Below, piece after piece: positions 8,858 to 25,789 of a stretch of DNA of 64,000 nt (position 1 is the stretch's first letter; every line of letters begins with the position of its first letter). Location: assembly GCF_017968885.1 (NCBI RefSeq), contig NZ_CP072913.1, positions 914,001 through 978,000 on the forward strand, written 5' to 3'. The stretch is from Pseudomonas sp. Tri1 (GTDB taxonomy: Bacteria; Pseudomonadota; Gammaproteobacteria; Pseudomonadales; Pseudomonadaceae). A program made the translations under genes and the position numbers. The notes under the pieces were generated by a model. That model ran no database searches. It worked only from the letters and a program-made list of their open reading frames with translations, and was not told the DNA's origin.

Positions 8858-9262
8858 ATGGTTGAAAATAGCGAACTACGCAAAGCCGGCCTCAAAGTGA
8901 CCCTGCCACGGGTCAAGATTCTACAAATGCTCGATTCCGCAGAGCAGCGTCACATGAGTGCCGAAGACGTCTACAAGGCGCTTATGGAGGCTGGCGAGGA
9001 CGTTGGTCTGGCCACGGTTTACCGTGTTCTGACTCAGTTTGAGGCTGCGGGTCTTGTGGCTCGTCATAATTTCGATGGCGGTCATGCGGTCTTTGAATTG
9101 GCTGACGGGGAACACCACGATCACATGGTGAACGTGGATACCCGTGAGGTTATCGAATTCATCAGTCCGGAAATCGAAGCGCTGCAAAAAGAAATTGCTG
9201 AAGAGTATGGCTTCGAGCTGATCGATCACCATCTCGTCTTGCATGTACGCAAGAGGAAGTAA
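8858..9262 (+). CDS. fur: Ferric uptake regulator Fur
   Basis: The 134-residue Fur begins MVENSELRKAGLKVTLPRVK, with a winged helix at ~1-80 and a dimerisation/metal domain after it. The metal-site stretch is EHHDHMVNVDTREVIEF and HHLVLHVRKRK ends the protein. It represses iron-uptake genes when loaded with Fe2+. The protein contains no cysteine: the CxxC positions used for structural zinc in E. coli are N and T here. Relatives in Pseudomonas keep one Cys or none, so this does not imply loss of function. It is divergent from bamE and convergent with recN. Confidence 0.96.
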   Translation: MVENSELRKAGLKVTLPRVKILQMLDSAEQRHMSAEDVYKALMEAGEDVGLATVYRVLTQFEAAGLVARHNFDGGHAVFELADGEHHDHMVNVDTREVIEFISPEIEALQKEIAEEYGFELIDHHLVLHVRKRK

Positions 9263-9295
9263 GCTCGTTGCGTGAGCCCACAGCTCCCAAAACGA

Positions 9296-9323
9296 AAGAA
9301 GGCGACCCTAGGGGCGCCTTCTT
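9296..9323. terminator. Bidirectional terminator between fur and recN
   Basis: AAGAAGGCG (9296-9304) pairs with CGCCTTCTT (9315-9323), with an extra CCC/GGG pairing in the loop. It sits between the convergent genes fur and recN, and the A- and T-rich stem ends give a weak U-tract in either direction. Confidence 0.8.
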
Positions 9324-9338
9324 GCTGTGCGGCTTTTA

Positions 9339-11012
9339 TTAGATTTTTGCGGCGACGACCATTTTTTTCGCGTGAGCCAGGGATTCCTTGGTGAGATCGA
9401 TCCCCCCGAGCATTCGGGCCACTTCTTCCACACGCTCGTTTTTGTTGAGTTTGGACACTGCTGTGCGCGTGGCGTCTTCGCCGCGCACTTTGTGCACGAA
9501 TAAATGTTGGTGTCCCTGGGCGGCGACCTGGGGCAGGTGAGTCACCGTCAGCACTTGGCCACGCTCACCCAGCCGGCGCAGCAACTGGCCGACAATCTCC
9601 GCCGTGGGGCCGCCAATGCCCACGTCCACTTCGTCGAATACCAGCGTCGGTACGCGCGAGGTCTGCGCCGTGATGACCTGGATGGCCAGGCTGATCCGTG
9701 ACAGTTCGCCACCGGATGCGACCTTGGCCAGGGCCTTGAGCGGTTGCCCGGGGTTGGCACTGACCAGTAGCTCCACCTGCTCCAGCCCATTGGGTTGAAG
9801 CTCGTCGCCAGCGTTGCGGCGCAGCTCGATGGTAAAACGCCCGCCCGGCATGCCCAGGCGCTGGATTTCCTGTTCCACGGCACTGGCCAGGCCGGTTGCG
9901 GCTTGGTGGCGCAGTGCGCTGAGCTCGTTTGCCCTTTCCTGATAATGACGGGCATAGGAGGCCAGTTCGTCTCCCAGGCGCTCGATGGATTCATCGTTGG
10001 CGTTCAGGGTTTCCAGCTCTTCCAGTAACCGCTGCTGGAGTTCGGCAACGTCGGTTGGCTGGACTCGGTGTTTGCGTGCCAGCGTATAAATAGTGTCCAG
10101 GCGCTCTTCCAGGTACTGGAGGCGCGCCGGATCGGCGTCGAAATGATCAAGAAACCGGTTCAGTTCCCCGACGGCTTCTTCGACCTGGATCTGCGCGCTC
10201 GTCAGCAGGTTGGTCGCTTCGCTCAGGGCACCCACCGAATTGTTTACGCTGGAGAGGCGGTTCAGGCTCGCCGTCAGCGCATTGAGCACATTGCCCGAAT
10301 CGCTCTCGCTGCATTGCTCGACCACTTGGCGACAGATGCCCAGCAGGGTTTCGGCGTTGGTCAGGTTCTTGTGTTCCTGCTCCAGTTCTTCCAGTTCATT
10401 TTCGCCCAGGGCCAGGTTTTCCAGCTCTTCGAGCTGATAGCTCAACAGCTGGTGCCGTGCCCGCTGTTCGTCGCCGGAGTTGGAGAGGCGGTCCAATTCC
10501 TGTCGGGTCTGGCGCCAGCGCTGGGCGGCCAGTTGCACCTGGCGCGCCAGATCGGTGGCGCCGGCATATTCATCCAGCAGGCGGCGATGAGTATCCGTCT
10601 TGAGCAGGGACTGGTGTTCATGCTGGCTATGGATATCGATCAACAGTTCGCCGAGGGCCTTGAGGTCGCCCAAGGGGCAGGGCGTGCCGTTGATGTAGCC
10701 CCGGGAGCGGCCTTCGGCAGTAATGACCCGGCGCAAGATGCACAGGCCATCGGTGTCCAGATCGCGTTCGGCCAGCCAGGTGCTGGCCTCGGGGATGTCG
10801 ACCAGGTCGAATGTCGCCAGGATGTCGGCCTTGTCCGCACCGGGGCGCACCACGCCACTGTCGGCGCGATCGCCCAGTGTAAGGCCCAGGGCGTCGAGCA
10901 TGATCGATTTGCCGGCACCGGTTTCACCGGTGATCACACTCATGCCTCGATCGAGCTCGAGGTCGAGGTGTTCGACGATGGCGTAGTTATGTACGGACAG
11001 GTGCACCAGCAT
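9339..11012 (-). CDS. recN: DNA repair protein RecN
   Basis: This 557-residue SMC-like ATPase has a Walker A near the N-terminus (GETGAGKSIM), long coiled-coil-forming central segments, and a C-terminal ABC head (VASGGELSRISLAIQ signature, VFDEVDVGIGG Walker B). RecN acts in double-strand break repair by holding DNA ends together. It starts MLVHLSVHNYAIVEHLDLEL, matching the family. It is divergent from grpE and convergent with fur. Confidence 0.96.
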   Translation of the reverse strand: MLVHLSVHNYAIVEHLDLELDRGMSVITGETGAGKSIMLDALGLTLGDRADSGVVRPGADKADILATFDLVDIPEASTWLAERDLDTDGLCILRRVITAEGRSRGYINGTPCPLGDLKALGELLIDIHSQHEHQSLLKTDTHRRLLDEYAGATDLARQVQLAAQRWRQTRQELDRLSNSGDEQRARHQLLSYQLEELENLALGENELEELEQEHKNLTNAETLLGICRQVVEQCSESDSGNVLNALTASLNRLSSVNNSVGALSEATNLLTSAQIQVEEAVGELNRFLDHFDADPARLQYLEERLDTIYTLARKHRVQPTDVAELQQRLLEELETLNANDESIERLGDELASYARHYQERANELSALRHQAATGLASAVEQEIQRLGMPGGRFTIELRRNAGDELQPNGLEQVELLVSANPGQPLKALAKVASGGELSRISLAIQVITAQTSRVPTLVFDEVDVGIGGPTAEIVGQLLRRLGERGQVLTVTHLPQVAAQGHQHLFVHKVRGEDATRTAVSKLNKNERVEEVARMLGGIDLTKESLAHAKKMVVAAKI

Positions 11013-11171
11013 AAGGCCGCTCCCAGGCTTTAGGTCTGGTTATTTATACAGTGTTTTGTTTCGGGCTGACAATGCCTTTGCTTAGCTCGATTTGCTTGGG
11101 GCAATGAGTTTCTTAGCGCGGCGAGGAATGAAAAGCAGCTGTTTTTTGTAAGGTTAATTCGTCGGACGGCC

Positions 11172-11199
11172 CTTGAAGCTTAAAAACCCGGCCCCATAT
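11172..11199 (+). promoter_or_regulatory. Sigma-32 heat-shock promoter of grpE-dnaK-dnaJ
   Basis: CTTGAAG (11172-11178), a 13-nt spacer and CCCCATAT (11192-11199) match the sigma-32 consensus CTTGAAA / CCCCATNT. It lies about 55 nt upstream of the grpE start, in the 240-nt gap after the divergent recN. Confidence 0.85.
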
Positions 11200-11252
11200 A
11201 CCGGGGCAGAAGCGCGAGTCGAGCTCGCGGACGAAGTTGAAAGGAGAAATCT

Positions 11253-11819
11253 ATGGCTGACGAACAGACGCAGGACACGCAAAATCTAGACGCCAATCAG
11301 GCTCCCCAGGGTTCGGGTGACGACCTGGCGGCGCGTGTACAAGTGCTCGAGGAGCAACTGGCCGGTGCGCAGGATCAGGCGTTGCGTGTAGCAGCCGACC
11401 TGCAGAATGTCCGCCGTCGCGCCGAGCAGGATGTAGAGAAGGCTCATAAATTCGCCCTGGAACGTTTCGCAAGCGACCTGCTGCCGATCATCGACAGCCT
11501 GGAGCGCGGTCTGGAACTGTCCAATCCGGACGACGAGAACATTCGTCCGATGCGCGAAGGCATCGAACTGACCCTGAAAATGTTCCAGGACACCCTCAAG
11601 CGCTACCAGCTCGAGGCCCTTGATCCACACGGCGAGCCTTTCAACGCCGAGCACCACCAGGCCATGGCGATGCAGGAAAGCGCAGACGTCGAGCCTAACA
11701 GCGTCCTGAAGGTTTTCCAGAAAGGTTACCTGCTCAACGGTCGTCTGTTGCGCCCGGCCATGGTGGTGGTCAGCAAGACGCCGGCACCGGTTTCGCCTTC
11801 TATTGATGAGCAGGCTTGA
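11253..11819 (+). CDS. grpE: Nucleotide exchange factor GrpE
   Basis: The 188-residue GrpE has an acidic disordered N-terminus, a long helix ([20 protein letters not shown]) and a C-terminal beta domain ([20 protein letters not shown]). It releases ADP from DnaK and acts as a thermosensor. It is the first gene of grpE-dnaK-dnaJ behind a sigma-32-type promoter, with AAAGGAG ahead of the ATG. Confidence 0.97.
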   Translation: MADEQTQDTQNLDANQAPQGSGDDLAARVQVLEEQLAGAQDQALRVAADLQNVRRRAEQDVEKAHKFALERFASDLLPIIDSLERGLELSNPDDENIRPMREGIELTLKMFQDTLKRYQLEALDPHGEPFNAEHHQAMAMQESADVEPNSVLKVFQKGYLLNGRLLRPAMVVVSKTPAPVSPSIDEQA

Positions 11820-11920
11820 AATCGGCCATAACGGCCCCATTAAGAAGTCAAGCGTTTAAGTGCTACCGCAGTTAGCCACCACTGCTGCGGCAACAAAATC
11901 CAAGTTCCGGGAGAGTTAAC

Positions 11921-13837
<1,917 letters not shown>

Positions 13838-13894
13838 TCGCTTGTTGGTCGGCCGGTTGACTGCATTTGTGCGGTGGCTGGTAGGATGTCGCCG

Positions 13895-13914
13895 CGCGGG
13901 AGCTTGCTCCCGCG
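13895..13914. repeat. Short REP-like palindrome in the dnaK-dnaJ gap
   Basis: CGCGGGAGCTTGCTCCCGCG is a perfect palindrome that resembles half of the REP doublets elsewhere in the window. It sits in the 322-nt stretch between dnaK and dnaJ. I see no gene or strong promoter in the rest of that stretch. Confidence 0.7.
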
Positions 13915-14159
13915 TTGGCGTGTCTGGAGTCAGTGAATTTTTACAGCATGCGACAGCGCTCGGATGCTGGCGGTGTGATCGGGAATGCTCCTGCTTTCCG
14001 AACGACATACACCGCGTTTTGGCCGGGTACCTGGCTGAAAGATTAAAGACCAGGATCGTTGAATTGACGTGAGTTGGGTCCGGGCCTGTATTGGGGCTCA
14101 ACGAGTTTGGCAAGGTTCAGGAGAGGTTTGCCGGACGTCCTATAAGAGTGCAAAGACTA

Positions 14160-16101
<1,942 letters not shown>

Positions 16102-16112
16102 TGCCATTGGCA

Positions 16113-16143
16113 GGGGGTTCAGTTATACTGAGCCCCCCGTTTT
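16113..16143 (+). terminator. Terminator-like hairpin after dapB
   Basis: GGGGGTTCAG (16113-16122) pairs with CTGAGCCCCC (16128-16137), one G-T wobble, around a TTATA loop, followed by C-G-TTTT. It begins 12 nt after the dapB stop. The loop region also contains TATACT, so a -10 element of a carA promoter could overlap it. Confidence 0.6.
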
Positions 16144-16237
16144 ACACCGCTTCGCGACGACCTGTCGCATTCCCCTGCCTTTAAGGCTCATTAGCGGTGG
16201 ACCAAAAAAGCCTTTTTCTGTAAGCTACAGCTTTAGT

Positions 16238-16360
16238 GTGTCCACTAAAAGCGCGCAGAATAATTCAGTGAAGAAGCGGGGTGACGTGTCCATACGTCAC
16301 TCCGCTTTTTTACAACCTGCGATCGCCCTTTCAGGCTTTATTTACGGGAGGTCTTCTTGA
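16238..16360 (+). promoter_or_regulatory. carA leader with a candidate leader-peptide frame
   Basis: An open frame crosses the terminator hairpin and stops with a TGA that overlaps the carA TTG start (TTGA). It could start at GTG 16238 (40 residues) or GTG 16268 (30 residues). No good ribosome-binding site precedes either GTG, so translation is uncertain. If translated, the ribosome would disrupt the hairpin in the way described for E. coli pyrBI. I see the frame and hairpin; the mechanism is inference. Confidence 0.35.
16274..16311 (+). terminator. Intrinsic terminator in the carA leader (possible attenuator)
   Basis: A 14-bp stem with one G-T wobble (16274-16287 with 16294-16307) and a 6-nt loop is followed by a run of six T (16306-16311). 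It lies 46 nt upstream of the carA start and after the dapB terminator, so it must be read through for carAB expression. A T-rich run upstream (CCTTTTTC, 16211-16218) could be a UTP-sensitive pause. Control of carAB by pyrimidines and arginine is known in P. aeruginosa; the attenuation mechanism here is inferred. Confidence 0.8.
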
Positions 16361-17493
16361 CTAAGCCAGCCATACTCGCCCTTGCTGATGGCAGCATTTT
16401 TCGCGGCGAAGCCATTGGAGCCGACGGTCAGACCGTTGGTGAGGTGGTGTTTAACACCGCAATGACCGGCTATCAGGAAATTCTTACCGATCCTTCCTAC
16501 GCCCAGCAAATCGTTACCCTGACTTACCCACACATCGGCAACACTGGCACCACGCCAGAAGACGCCGAGTCTGATCGTGTCTGGTCCGCCGGCCTGGTCA
16601 TTCGTGACTTGCCGCTGGTAGCGAGCAACTGGCGTAACACGATGTCCCTGTCCGATTACCTGAAAGCCAACAATGTTGTGGCGATCGCCGGTATCGACAC
16701 CCGTCGCCTGACCCGCATCCTGCGGGAAAAAGGCGCGCAGAACGGCTGCATCATGGCCGGTGACAACGTTTCCGAAGCAGCCGCCATCGCTGCCGCCCAG
16801 GGTTTCCCGGGTCTCAAAGGCATGGACCTGGCGAAAGTCGTCAGTACCAAGAAGCAGTACGAGTGGCGCTCCACGGTCTGGGATCTGAAAACCGACAGTC
16901 ACGCGACGATCGAAGCGTCCGAGCTGCCGTATCACGTGGTTGCGTATGACTACGGCGTCAAGCTGAATATCCTGCGCATGCTGGTAGAGCGTGGTTGCCG
17001 CGTGACCGTGGTGCCGGCGCAAACCCCAGCGGCGGACGTCCTGGCCCTCAAGCCCGACGGCGTGTTCCTGTCCAACGGCCCGGGTGACCCCGAGCCTTGC
17101 GACTACGCGATCCAAGCGATCAAAGACGTGCTGGAAACCGAGATCCCGGTATTCGGTATCTGCCTCGGCCACCAGTTGCTGGCCCTGGCTTCGGGCGCCA
17201 AGACCTTGAAGATGGGGCACGGCCACCACGGTGCCAACCACCCGGTGCAGGACCTGGACACTGGCGTGGTCATGATCACCAGCCAGAACCACGGTTTTGC
17301 GGTGGATGAAGCGACCCTGCCAGCCAACGTGCGAGCGATCCATAAGTCGCTGTTCGATGGCACGCTGCAAGGCATCGAGCGTACCGACAAGAGCGCGTTC
17401 AGCTTCCAGGGCCACCCTGAAGCCAGCCCGGGCCCGAACGATGTGGCGCCGCTGTTCGATCGCTTCATCAATGAGATGGCCAAGCGACGCTGA
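16357..17493 (+). CDS. carA: Carbamoyl-phosphate synthase small subunit
   Basis: The 378-residue glutaminase subunit begins [20 protein letters not shown] and uses TTG at 16357, preceded by GGGAGG; no ATG fits the conserved N-terminus. The class I amidotransferase domain holds the catalytic Cys269 ([15 protein letters not shown]) and a C-terminal His-X-Glu ([11 protein letters not shown]). It supplies ammonia from glutamine to CarB for arginine and pyrimidine synthesis. A terminator-containing leader lies upstream and carB is 105 bp downstream. Confidence 0.97.
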   Translation: MTKPAILALADGSIFRGEAIGADGQTVGEVVFNTAMTGYQEILTDPSYAQQIVTLTYPHIGNTGTTPEDAESDRVWSAGLVIRDLPLVASNWRNTMSLSDYLKANNVVAIAGIDTRRLTRILREKGAQNGCIMAGDNVSEAAAIAAAQGFPGLKGMDLAKVVSTKKQYEWRSTVWDLKTDSHATIEASELPYHVVAYDYGVKLNILRMLVERGCRVTVVPAQTPAADVLALKPDGVFLSNGPGDPEPCDYAIQAIKDVLETEIPVFGICLGHQLLALASGAKTLKMGHGHHGANHPVQDLDTGVVMITSQNHGFAVDEATLPANVRAIHKSLFDGTLQGIERTDKSAFSFQGHPEASPGPNDVAPLFDRFINEMAKRR

Positions 17494-17598
17494 CGGCGTG
17501 AAGCCCGAAGGCGGCCCCGAGTGCGGCGGCCCCTTCGGGCGCTACAAAGATTGTTCGACGGCCTAGCCGACTGACCTGCGGATTTGAGTGACAAACCC

Positions 17599-20816
<3,218 letters not shown>

Positions 20817-20820
<4 letters not shown>

Positions 20821-21299
20821 GCATAACCAAGTACCCGATGACTGTTCAGGGCGCGAAGGCCCTGGAAGAAGAACACGCTCACCTGACCAAGGTCATTCGT
20901 CCGAAGCTCAGCCAGGACATTGGCACCGCCCGGGAGCTGGGTGACCTGAAGGAAAACGCCGAATACCATGCTGCTCGCGAGCAGCAGGGTATGGTCGAGG
21001 CGCGTATCCGCGACATCGAAGGCCGCATGCAGAATGCGGTCGTCATCGATGTCACGACGATCCCGCACACCGGCAAGGTAATCTTTGGTACTACCGTGGA
21101 AATCGCCAACGTCGAGACTGATGAAAGCGTCACTTACCAGATCGTTGGTGAGGACGAGGCAGACATCAAGCTTGGCAAGATCTCTGTTGGTTCGCCTATC
21201 GCTCGCGCCTTGATTGCCAAGGAAGAGGGAGATGTGGTGGCTGTGAAGACGCCAAGTGGCGTCATCGAGTATGAGATTGTCGAAGTCCGTCATATCTGA
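20817..21299 (+). CDS. greA: Transcription elongation factor GreA
   Basis: The 160-residue GreA has an N-terminal coiled coil with the tip acidic pair in [20 protein letters not shown] and a C-terminal FKBP-like domain ([15 protein letters not shown]). It enters the RNA polymerase secondary channel and triggers cleavage of backtracked RNA. Its ATG overlaps the carB stop (ATGA), so it is translationally coupled to carAB. Confidence 0.96.
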
Positions 21300-21732
21300 G
21301 CGAAGGCGCCCGCTGCGTGCTGGCGCCATGATCTGGCAGCTCACCCAGATGTTATGGGTGGGCGGCGTCTGGTTGTTGCACGTCGGTTTGCTGCCGGTGC
21401 TGGGCCGAATCGGCCTGGCGCCGCTGCTTATCGATGAAATTGCCGGCATGCTGACGGCGCTGTTGGTGGGATTCTGCGCGGTGTGTGTGGTGTTCCAGGC
21501 TTTGGTGCTGGTTCAGGCCGAGGGCCTTGCCAGTCTATGGCGCGACATTCGTGGGCAATTGCTGCTCATGGCGTTGTACGCGTGCGGGATGTTTTTTGCG
21601 GTGCGTCTTGGCTGGCCGCAAGCGAGCCAGTGGCAGGTATTCAGTTACCTGGTGCTGGGGTTTTCCGGATTGGTGCTGGTGTTGCAGCCGGTTCCCGGAT
21701 GGAGTGGCAGGGTGTGCGAAGCACACCCTTGA
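21271..21732 (+). CDS. DUF4149-type four-helix membrane protein
   Basis: This is a ~153-residue membrane protein with four hydrophobic segments (around [64 protein letters not shown]). It sits between greA and yhbY, where pseudomonads carry a DUF4149-type protein of unknown role. The start is uncertain: ATG 21271 overlaps greA by 29 bp and leads into [10 protein letters not shown], while ATG 21328 begins at the first membrane segment. A hairpin (21710-21728) lies inside its last codons and may help end the transcript. Confidence 0.7.
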   Translation: MRLSKSVISERRRPLRAGAMIWQLTQMLWVGGVWLLHVGLLPVLGRIGLAPLLIDEIAGMLTALLVGFCAVCVVFQALVLVQAEGLASLWRDIRGQLLLMALYACGMFFAVRLGWPQASQWQVFSYLVLGFSGLVLVLQPVPGWSGRVCEAHP

Positions 21733-21741
21733 CCCTTGGTA

Positions 21742-22050
21742 TCACTTGAAGCGGTGAACGTTCGACAGTTGCTTGTTGACGCTGAAATTCTTGCGATAAA
21801 TCAGTGCCATTTTGCCGATGACCTGTACCAGGTCTGCCTTGCCGGTCTTGCACAGTTCAGCAACGGCAGCCAGGCGGGCTTCGCGATCGAGGATGTTGAG
21901 CTTGATCTTGATCAGCTCGTGATCGCTCAGCGCGCGTTCCAGTTCGGCGAGTACGCCTTCAGTCAAACCGTTGTCAGCCACAGTCAAAACCGGTTTCAGA
22001 TGGTGGCCAATGGATTTGTATTGTTTCTTCTGCTCTTGAGTGAGCGGCAT
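21742..22050 (-). CDS. yhbY: YhbY-type CRM-domain RNA-binding protein
   Basis: This 102-residue protein consists of a single CRM domain. Typical features are MPLTQEQKKQYKSIGHHLKP and the loop GLTEGVLAELERALSDHELI. YhbY associates with the pre-50S ribosome subunit. It is divergent from rlmE and convergent with the DUF4149 gene. Pairing with rlmE/ftsH is conserved in gammaproteobacteria. Confidence 0.9.
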   Translation of the reverse strand: MPLTQEQKKQYKSIGHHLKPVLTVADNGLTEGVLAELERALSDHELIKIKLNILDREARLAAVAELCKTGKADLVQVIGKMALIYRKNFSVNKQLSNVHRFK

Positions 22051-22156
22051 AATCTGACCCCTGCGTCTGATCTTGTAAAAAGCGGCGGCCAGTTTACCCG
22101 AGCAAGTCCGGGACCGCCCACTTAATCACGACCCGTTTTATTTTTAGAGGTGGCCC

Positions 22157-22807
22157 GTGGCCCGTTCCAAGACTAGCCAGAACTGGCTCAGAGAGCATTT
22201 CAACGATCCGTACGTCAAAATGGCGCAAAAAGACGGCTATCGCTCGCGTGCCAGCTATAAATTATTGGAGATTCAGGAAAAGGATCGTTTGATCCGTCCA
22301 GGCATGACTGTGATCGACCTCGGCGCGGCGCCAGGTGGGTGGTCCCAGGTGACCAGTCGTCTGATCGGCGGTCAGGGCCGCTTGATCGCTTCCGATATCC
22401 TGGAAATGGACAGCATCCCCGATGTGACCTTCATCCAGGGGGATTTCACGGAAGACGCCGTCCTGGCAAAAATTCTGGAGGCCGTCGGAAATACGCAGGT
22501 TGACCTTGTGATTTCCGATATGGCCCCCAATATGAGTGGATTAGCGGCTGTCGACATGCCTCGTGCAATGTTCCTCAGCGAGCTGGCCCTGGATCTTGCC
22601 GGGCGGGTTTTGCGTCCGGGCGGTGATTTTTTGATCAAGGTCTTCCAAGGTGAAGGCTTCGACGAGTACCACAAGGGCATGCGCAAACTGTTCGACAAGG
22701 TGCAAATGCGCAAGCCATTGTCGTCCCGCGACCGCTCTCGCGAGCAGTATCTGCTGGCGCGAGGCTTCCGCGGGATTGAAGGCGCAGCCAGCGATGAGCG
22801 TCTTTGA
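22157..22807 (+). CDS. rlmE: 23S rRNA 2'-O-methyltransferase RlmE (FtsJ/RrmJ)
   Basis: The 216-residue methyltransferase uses GTG 22157 with GAGG upstream. The SAM-binding motif is [20 protein letters not shown], and the catalytic K-D-K-E set is represented by [31 protein letters not shown] and [11 protein letters not shown]. It methylates the 2'-O of U2552 in 23S rRNA late in 50S assembly. It is followed by ftsH, a heat-shock pairing known from E. coli. Confidence 0.96.
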   Translation: MARSKTSQNWLREHFNDPYVKMAQKDGYRSRASYKLLEIQEKDRLIRPGMTVIDLGAAPGGWSQVTSRLIGGQGRLIASDILEMDSIPDVTFIQGDFTEDAVLAKILEAVGNTQVDLVISDMAPNMSGLAAVDMPRAMFLSELALDLAGRVLRPGGDFLIKVFQGEGFDEYHKGMRKLFDKVQMRKPLSSRDRSREQYLLARGFRGIEGAASDERL

Positions 22808-22847
22808 TACGGGGCGATAGTTTTTTTTGTCTCGCGTTGCGAAAGTT

Positions 22848-22865
22848 GCGTAACGAAAATTACGC
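22848..22865. other. Inverted repeat in the rlmE-ftsH gap
   Basis: GCGTAA at 22848-22853 is repeated inverted at 22860-22865 with a 6-nt spacer, inside the 183-nt gap ahead of ftsH. The gap also holds a T8 run at 22821-22828. No sigma-32 match is clear. A small hairpin or protein site are both possible. Confidence 0.35.
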
Positions 22866-22990
22866 GACCAAAGTTTCACAAAGGGTTACAGACGGCGCCT
22901 GCCAGAGTCGTAGGTAATGTAGTAAGTTAGGCCGGTGAATATCATGCGAAGCGCGCGCCAGTAGCGGAGCTTGCTTCAGAGGGTAGTTAA

Positions 22991-24913
22991 TTGAACGATA
23001 TGGCAAAGAATCTGATCCTGTGGTTGATCATCGCCGCTGTCCTTGTGACCGTGATGAACAACTTCTCCAGCCCTAACGAGCCGCAGACCCTCAACTATTC
23101 CGACTTCATCCAGCAGGTCAAGGATGGCAAGGTCGAGCGCGTGGCCGTCGATGGCTATGTGATTACCGGCAAGCGCACCGATGGCGACAACTTCAAGACC
23201 ATTCGTCCGGCAATCCAGGACAATGGTCTGATCGGCGACCTGGTGGACAATCATGTCGTGGTCGAAGGCAAGCAGCCTGAGCAGCAAAGCATCTGGACCC
23301 AACTCCTGGTAGCCAGCTTCCCGATCCTGGTGATCATCGCGGTGTTCATGTTCTTCATGCGCCAGATGCAGGGCGGTGCCGGCGGCAAGGGCGGGCCGAT
23401 GAGCTTTGGTAAAAGCAAGGCCCGGCTGCTCTCGGAAGATCAGGTAAAGACTACCCTGGCCGACGTTGCAGGTTGCGACGAAGCCAAGGAAGAGGTCGGT
23501 GAACTGGTCGAATTCCTGCGCGATCCGGGCAAGTTCCAGCGATTGGGCGGCCGTATTCCACGCGGCGTTCTGATGGTCGGCCCGCCGGGTACCGGTAAAA
23601 CCTTGCTGGCCAAGGCTATTGCCGGCGAAGCCAAGGTGCCGTTCTTCACCATTTCCGGTTCCGATTTCGTTGAAATGTTCGTTGGCGTGGGTGCCAGCCG
23701 TGTTCGTGACATGTTCGAGCAGGCCAAGAAACACGCCCCTTGCATCATTTTCATCGACGAAATCGACGCCGTTGGTCGCCATCGTGGCGCCGGCATGGGT
23801 GGCGGTCACGACGAGCGCGAGCAGACCCTCAACCAGTTGTTGGTCGAGATGGACGGTTTCGAAATGAATGACGGCATCATCGTGATCGCCGCCACCAACC
23901 GTCCGGACGTACTCGACCCTGCGCTGCTGCGTCCTGGCCGTTTCGACCGTCAGGTTGTGGTGGGGCTGCCGGACATTCGTGGTCGTGAGCAGATCCTCAA
24001 GGTCCACATGCGCAAAGTGCCGATGGGTGACGATGTTGCTCCGGCAGTGATCGCTCGCGGTACGCCGGGCTTTTCCGGTGCCGACCTTGCGAACCTGGTC
24101 AACGAAGCGTCGCTGTTCGCCGCTCGTACCGGCAAGCGCATCGTGGAAATGAAGGAATTCGAACTGGCCAAGGACAAGATCATGATGGGCGCGGAGCGCA
24201 AATCCATGGTCATGTCGGAGAAAGAAAAGCAGAACACGGCTTACCACGAGGCGGGTCATGCAATCGTCGGTCGTGTGGTACCTGAGCATGATCCGGTCTA
24301 CAAGGTCTCGATCATTCCGCGCGGTCGTGCCCTGGGTGTGACCATGTTCCTGCCGGAAGAAGATCGCTACAGCCTGTCCAAGCGAGCGCTGATCAGCCAG
24401 ATCTGCTCGTTGTATGGCGGTCGTATTGCCGAGGAGATGACCCTGGGCTTCGACGGCGTGACCACTGGTGCCTCCAATGACATCATGCGTGCCAGCCAGA
24501 TTGCTCGAAACATGGTCACCAAGTGGGGGCTGTCCGAGAAGCTGGGGCCGTTGATGTATGCCGAGGAGGAGGGCGAGGTGTTCCTCGGTCGTGGCGGTAG
24601 CGGCCAGCACGCCAGTTTCTCTGGCGAGACGGCCAAGCTGATCGACTCCGAAGTTCGTAGCATCATTGACCAATGCTATGGCACTGCCAGGCAGATTCTC
24701 ACGGACAACCGTGACAAGCTCGATGCCATGGCTGACGCCCTGATGAAGTACGAAACCATTGATGCCGACCAGATCGACGACATCATGGCCGGCCGTGTGC
24801 CCCGTGAACCGCGGGACTGGTCTGGTGGTGGTACCGGTACCTCGGGTACGCCTCCTGCGGTACAGGGCGAGCGTCCTGAAACGCCGATCGGCGGTCCGGC
24901 TGCTGACGTCTAA
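22991..24913 (+). CDS. ftsH: Membrane-bound ATP-dependent zinc protease FtsH
   Basis: A ~640-residue AAA+ protease with two N-terminal membrane segments (~6-22 and ~103-122) around a periplasmic part. Walker A is GPPGTGKT (197-204), and the zinc motif is HEAGH (419-423). It degrades membrane proteins and selected regulators at the inner membrane. TTG 22991 (MNDMAKNL) has AGAGGG at good spacing; ATG 23000 (MAKNL) is the E. coli-like start with worse spacing. The C-terminal tail is Gly/Pro-rich. folP follows by 8 bp. Confidence 0.96.
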   Translation: MNDMAKNLILWLIIAAVLVTVMNNFSSPNEPQTLNYSDFIQQVKDGKVERVAVDGYVITGKRTDGDNFKTIRPAIQDNGLIGDLVDNHVVVEGKQPEQQSIWTQLLVASFPILVIIAVFMFFMRQMQGGAGGKGGPMSFGKSKARLLSEDQVKTTLADVAGCDEAKEEVGELVEFLRDPGKFQRLGGRIPRGVLMVGPPGTGKTLLAKAIAGEAKVPFFTISGSDFVEMFVGVGASRVRDMFEQAKKHAPCIIFIDEIDAVGRHRGAGMGGGHDEREQTLNQLLVEMDGFEMNDGIIVIAATNRPDVLDPALLRPGRFDRQVVVGLPDIRGREQILKVHMRKVPMGDDVAPAVIARGTPGFSGADLANLVNEASLFAARTGKRIVEMKEFELAKDKIMMGAERKSMVMSEKEKQNTAYHEAGHAIVGRVVPEHDPVYKVSIIPRGRALGVTMFLPEEDRYSLSKRALISQICSLYGGRIAEEMTLGFDGVTTGASNDIMRASQIARNMVTKWGLSEKLGPLMYAEEEGEVFLGRGGSGQHASFSGETAKLIDSEVRSIIDQCYGTARQILTDNRDKLDAMADALMKYETIDADQIDDIMAGRVPREPRDWSGGGTGTSGTPPAVQGERPETPIGGPAADV

Positions 24914-24921
24914 GGCTTGAA

Positions 24922-25773
24922 ATGACTTCTGTTCAGTCCTCGACCCGGTTGCCTTGCGGCAACCGGGTTCTTGATTTGGCCCATGTGCATGTCATGGGCA
25001 TTCTCAATGTCACTCCCGATTCCTTTTCCGATGGTGGTCGATTCAGCCAGCTCGACGCTGCGTTGCGGCATGCCGAGGCGATGGTGGCCGCCGGTGCGAC
25101 GCTGATCGACGTTGGTGGCGAATCGACCCGGCCGGGCGCACGGGCTGTCTCGCCTACCGAAGAGCTGGAGCGAGTTGCGCCAATTGTCGAGCGTATACAC
25201 CGCGAACTCGATGTCATTATATCGGTCGATACCTCCACGCCGGCGGTCATGCGCGAAACTGCGCGACTGGGCGCGGGCTTGATCAACGATGTACGATCCT
25301 TGCAGCGCGATGGCGCCCTGGATGCTGCCGCCGCCACTGGTTTGCCGGTTTGCCTGATGCATATGCTCGGCGAGCCCGGGACCATGCAGAACGACCCGCA
25401 CTATCAGAATGTGACCAGGGAAGTCGGTGAGTTCCTGGCGGAGCGTCTGGATCAGTGTGCTGCTGTGGGCATTCCGGCCGAGCGGGTCATTCTTGATCCA
25501 GGGTTCGGCTTTGCCAAGACGCTGGCTCATAATCTGAGCCTTTTCAAACATATGGATGCCTTGCATGCGCTGGGGCGGCCCCTGTTGGTCGGGGTTTCGC
25601 GAAAGAGCATGATAGGCAATGCCCTGGGTCGTCCGGTGGGAGAGCGCCTGTATGGTGGTCTCGCGCTCGCTGCCTTGGCCATTACAAAAGGTGCGCGCAT
25701 ATTGCGGGTGCACGATGTGGCCGAAACGATGGACGTTGTGCGGATGATCGCAGCAGTGGATTCAGCCGAATAA
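24922..25773 (+). CDS. folP: Dihydropteroate synthase
   Basis: The 283-residue enzyme has the DHPS signatures [16 protein letters not shown] and [14 protein letters not shown], and [11 protein letters not shown] near the C-terminus. It condenses para-aminobenzoate with the pterin diphosphate in folate synthesis. It sits between ftsH and glmM, the arrangement in E. coli (ftsH-folP-glmM), with gaps of 8 and 16 bp, so it is likely part of the same transcript. Confidence 0.97.
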   Translation: MTSVQSSTRLPCGNRVLDLAHVHVMGILNVTPDSFSDGGRFSQLDAALRHAEAMVAAGATLIDVGGESTRPGARAVSPTEELERVAPIVERIHRELDVIISVDTSTPAVMRETARLGAGLINDVRSLQRDGALDAAAATGLPVCLMHMLGEPGTMQNDPHYQNVTREVGEFLAERLDQCAAVGIPAERVILDPGFGFAKTLAHNLSLFKHMDALHALGRPLLVGVSRKSMIGNALGRPVGERLYGGLALAALAITKGARILRVHDVAETMDVVRMIAAVDSAE

Positions 25774-25789
25774 GAATGACGGAGCACTT

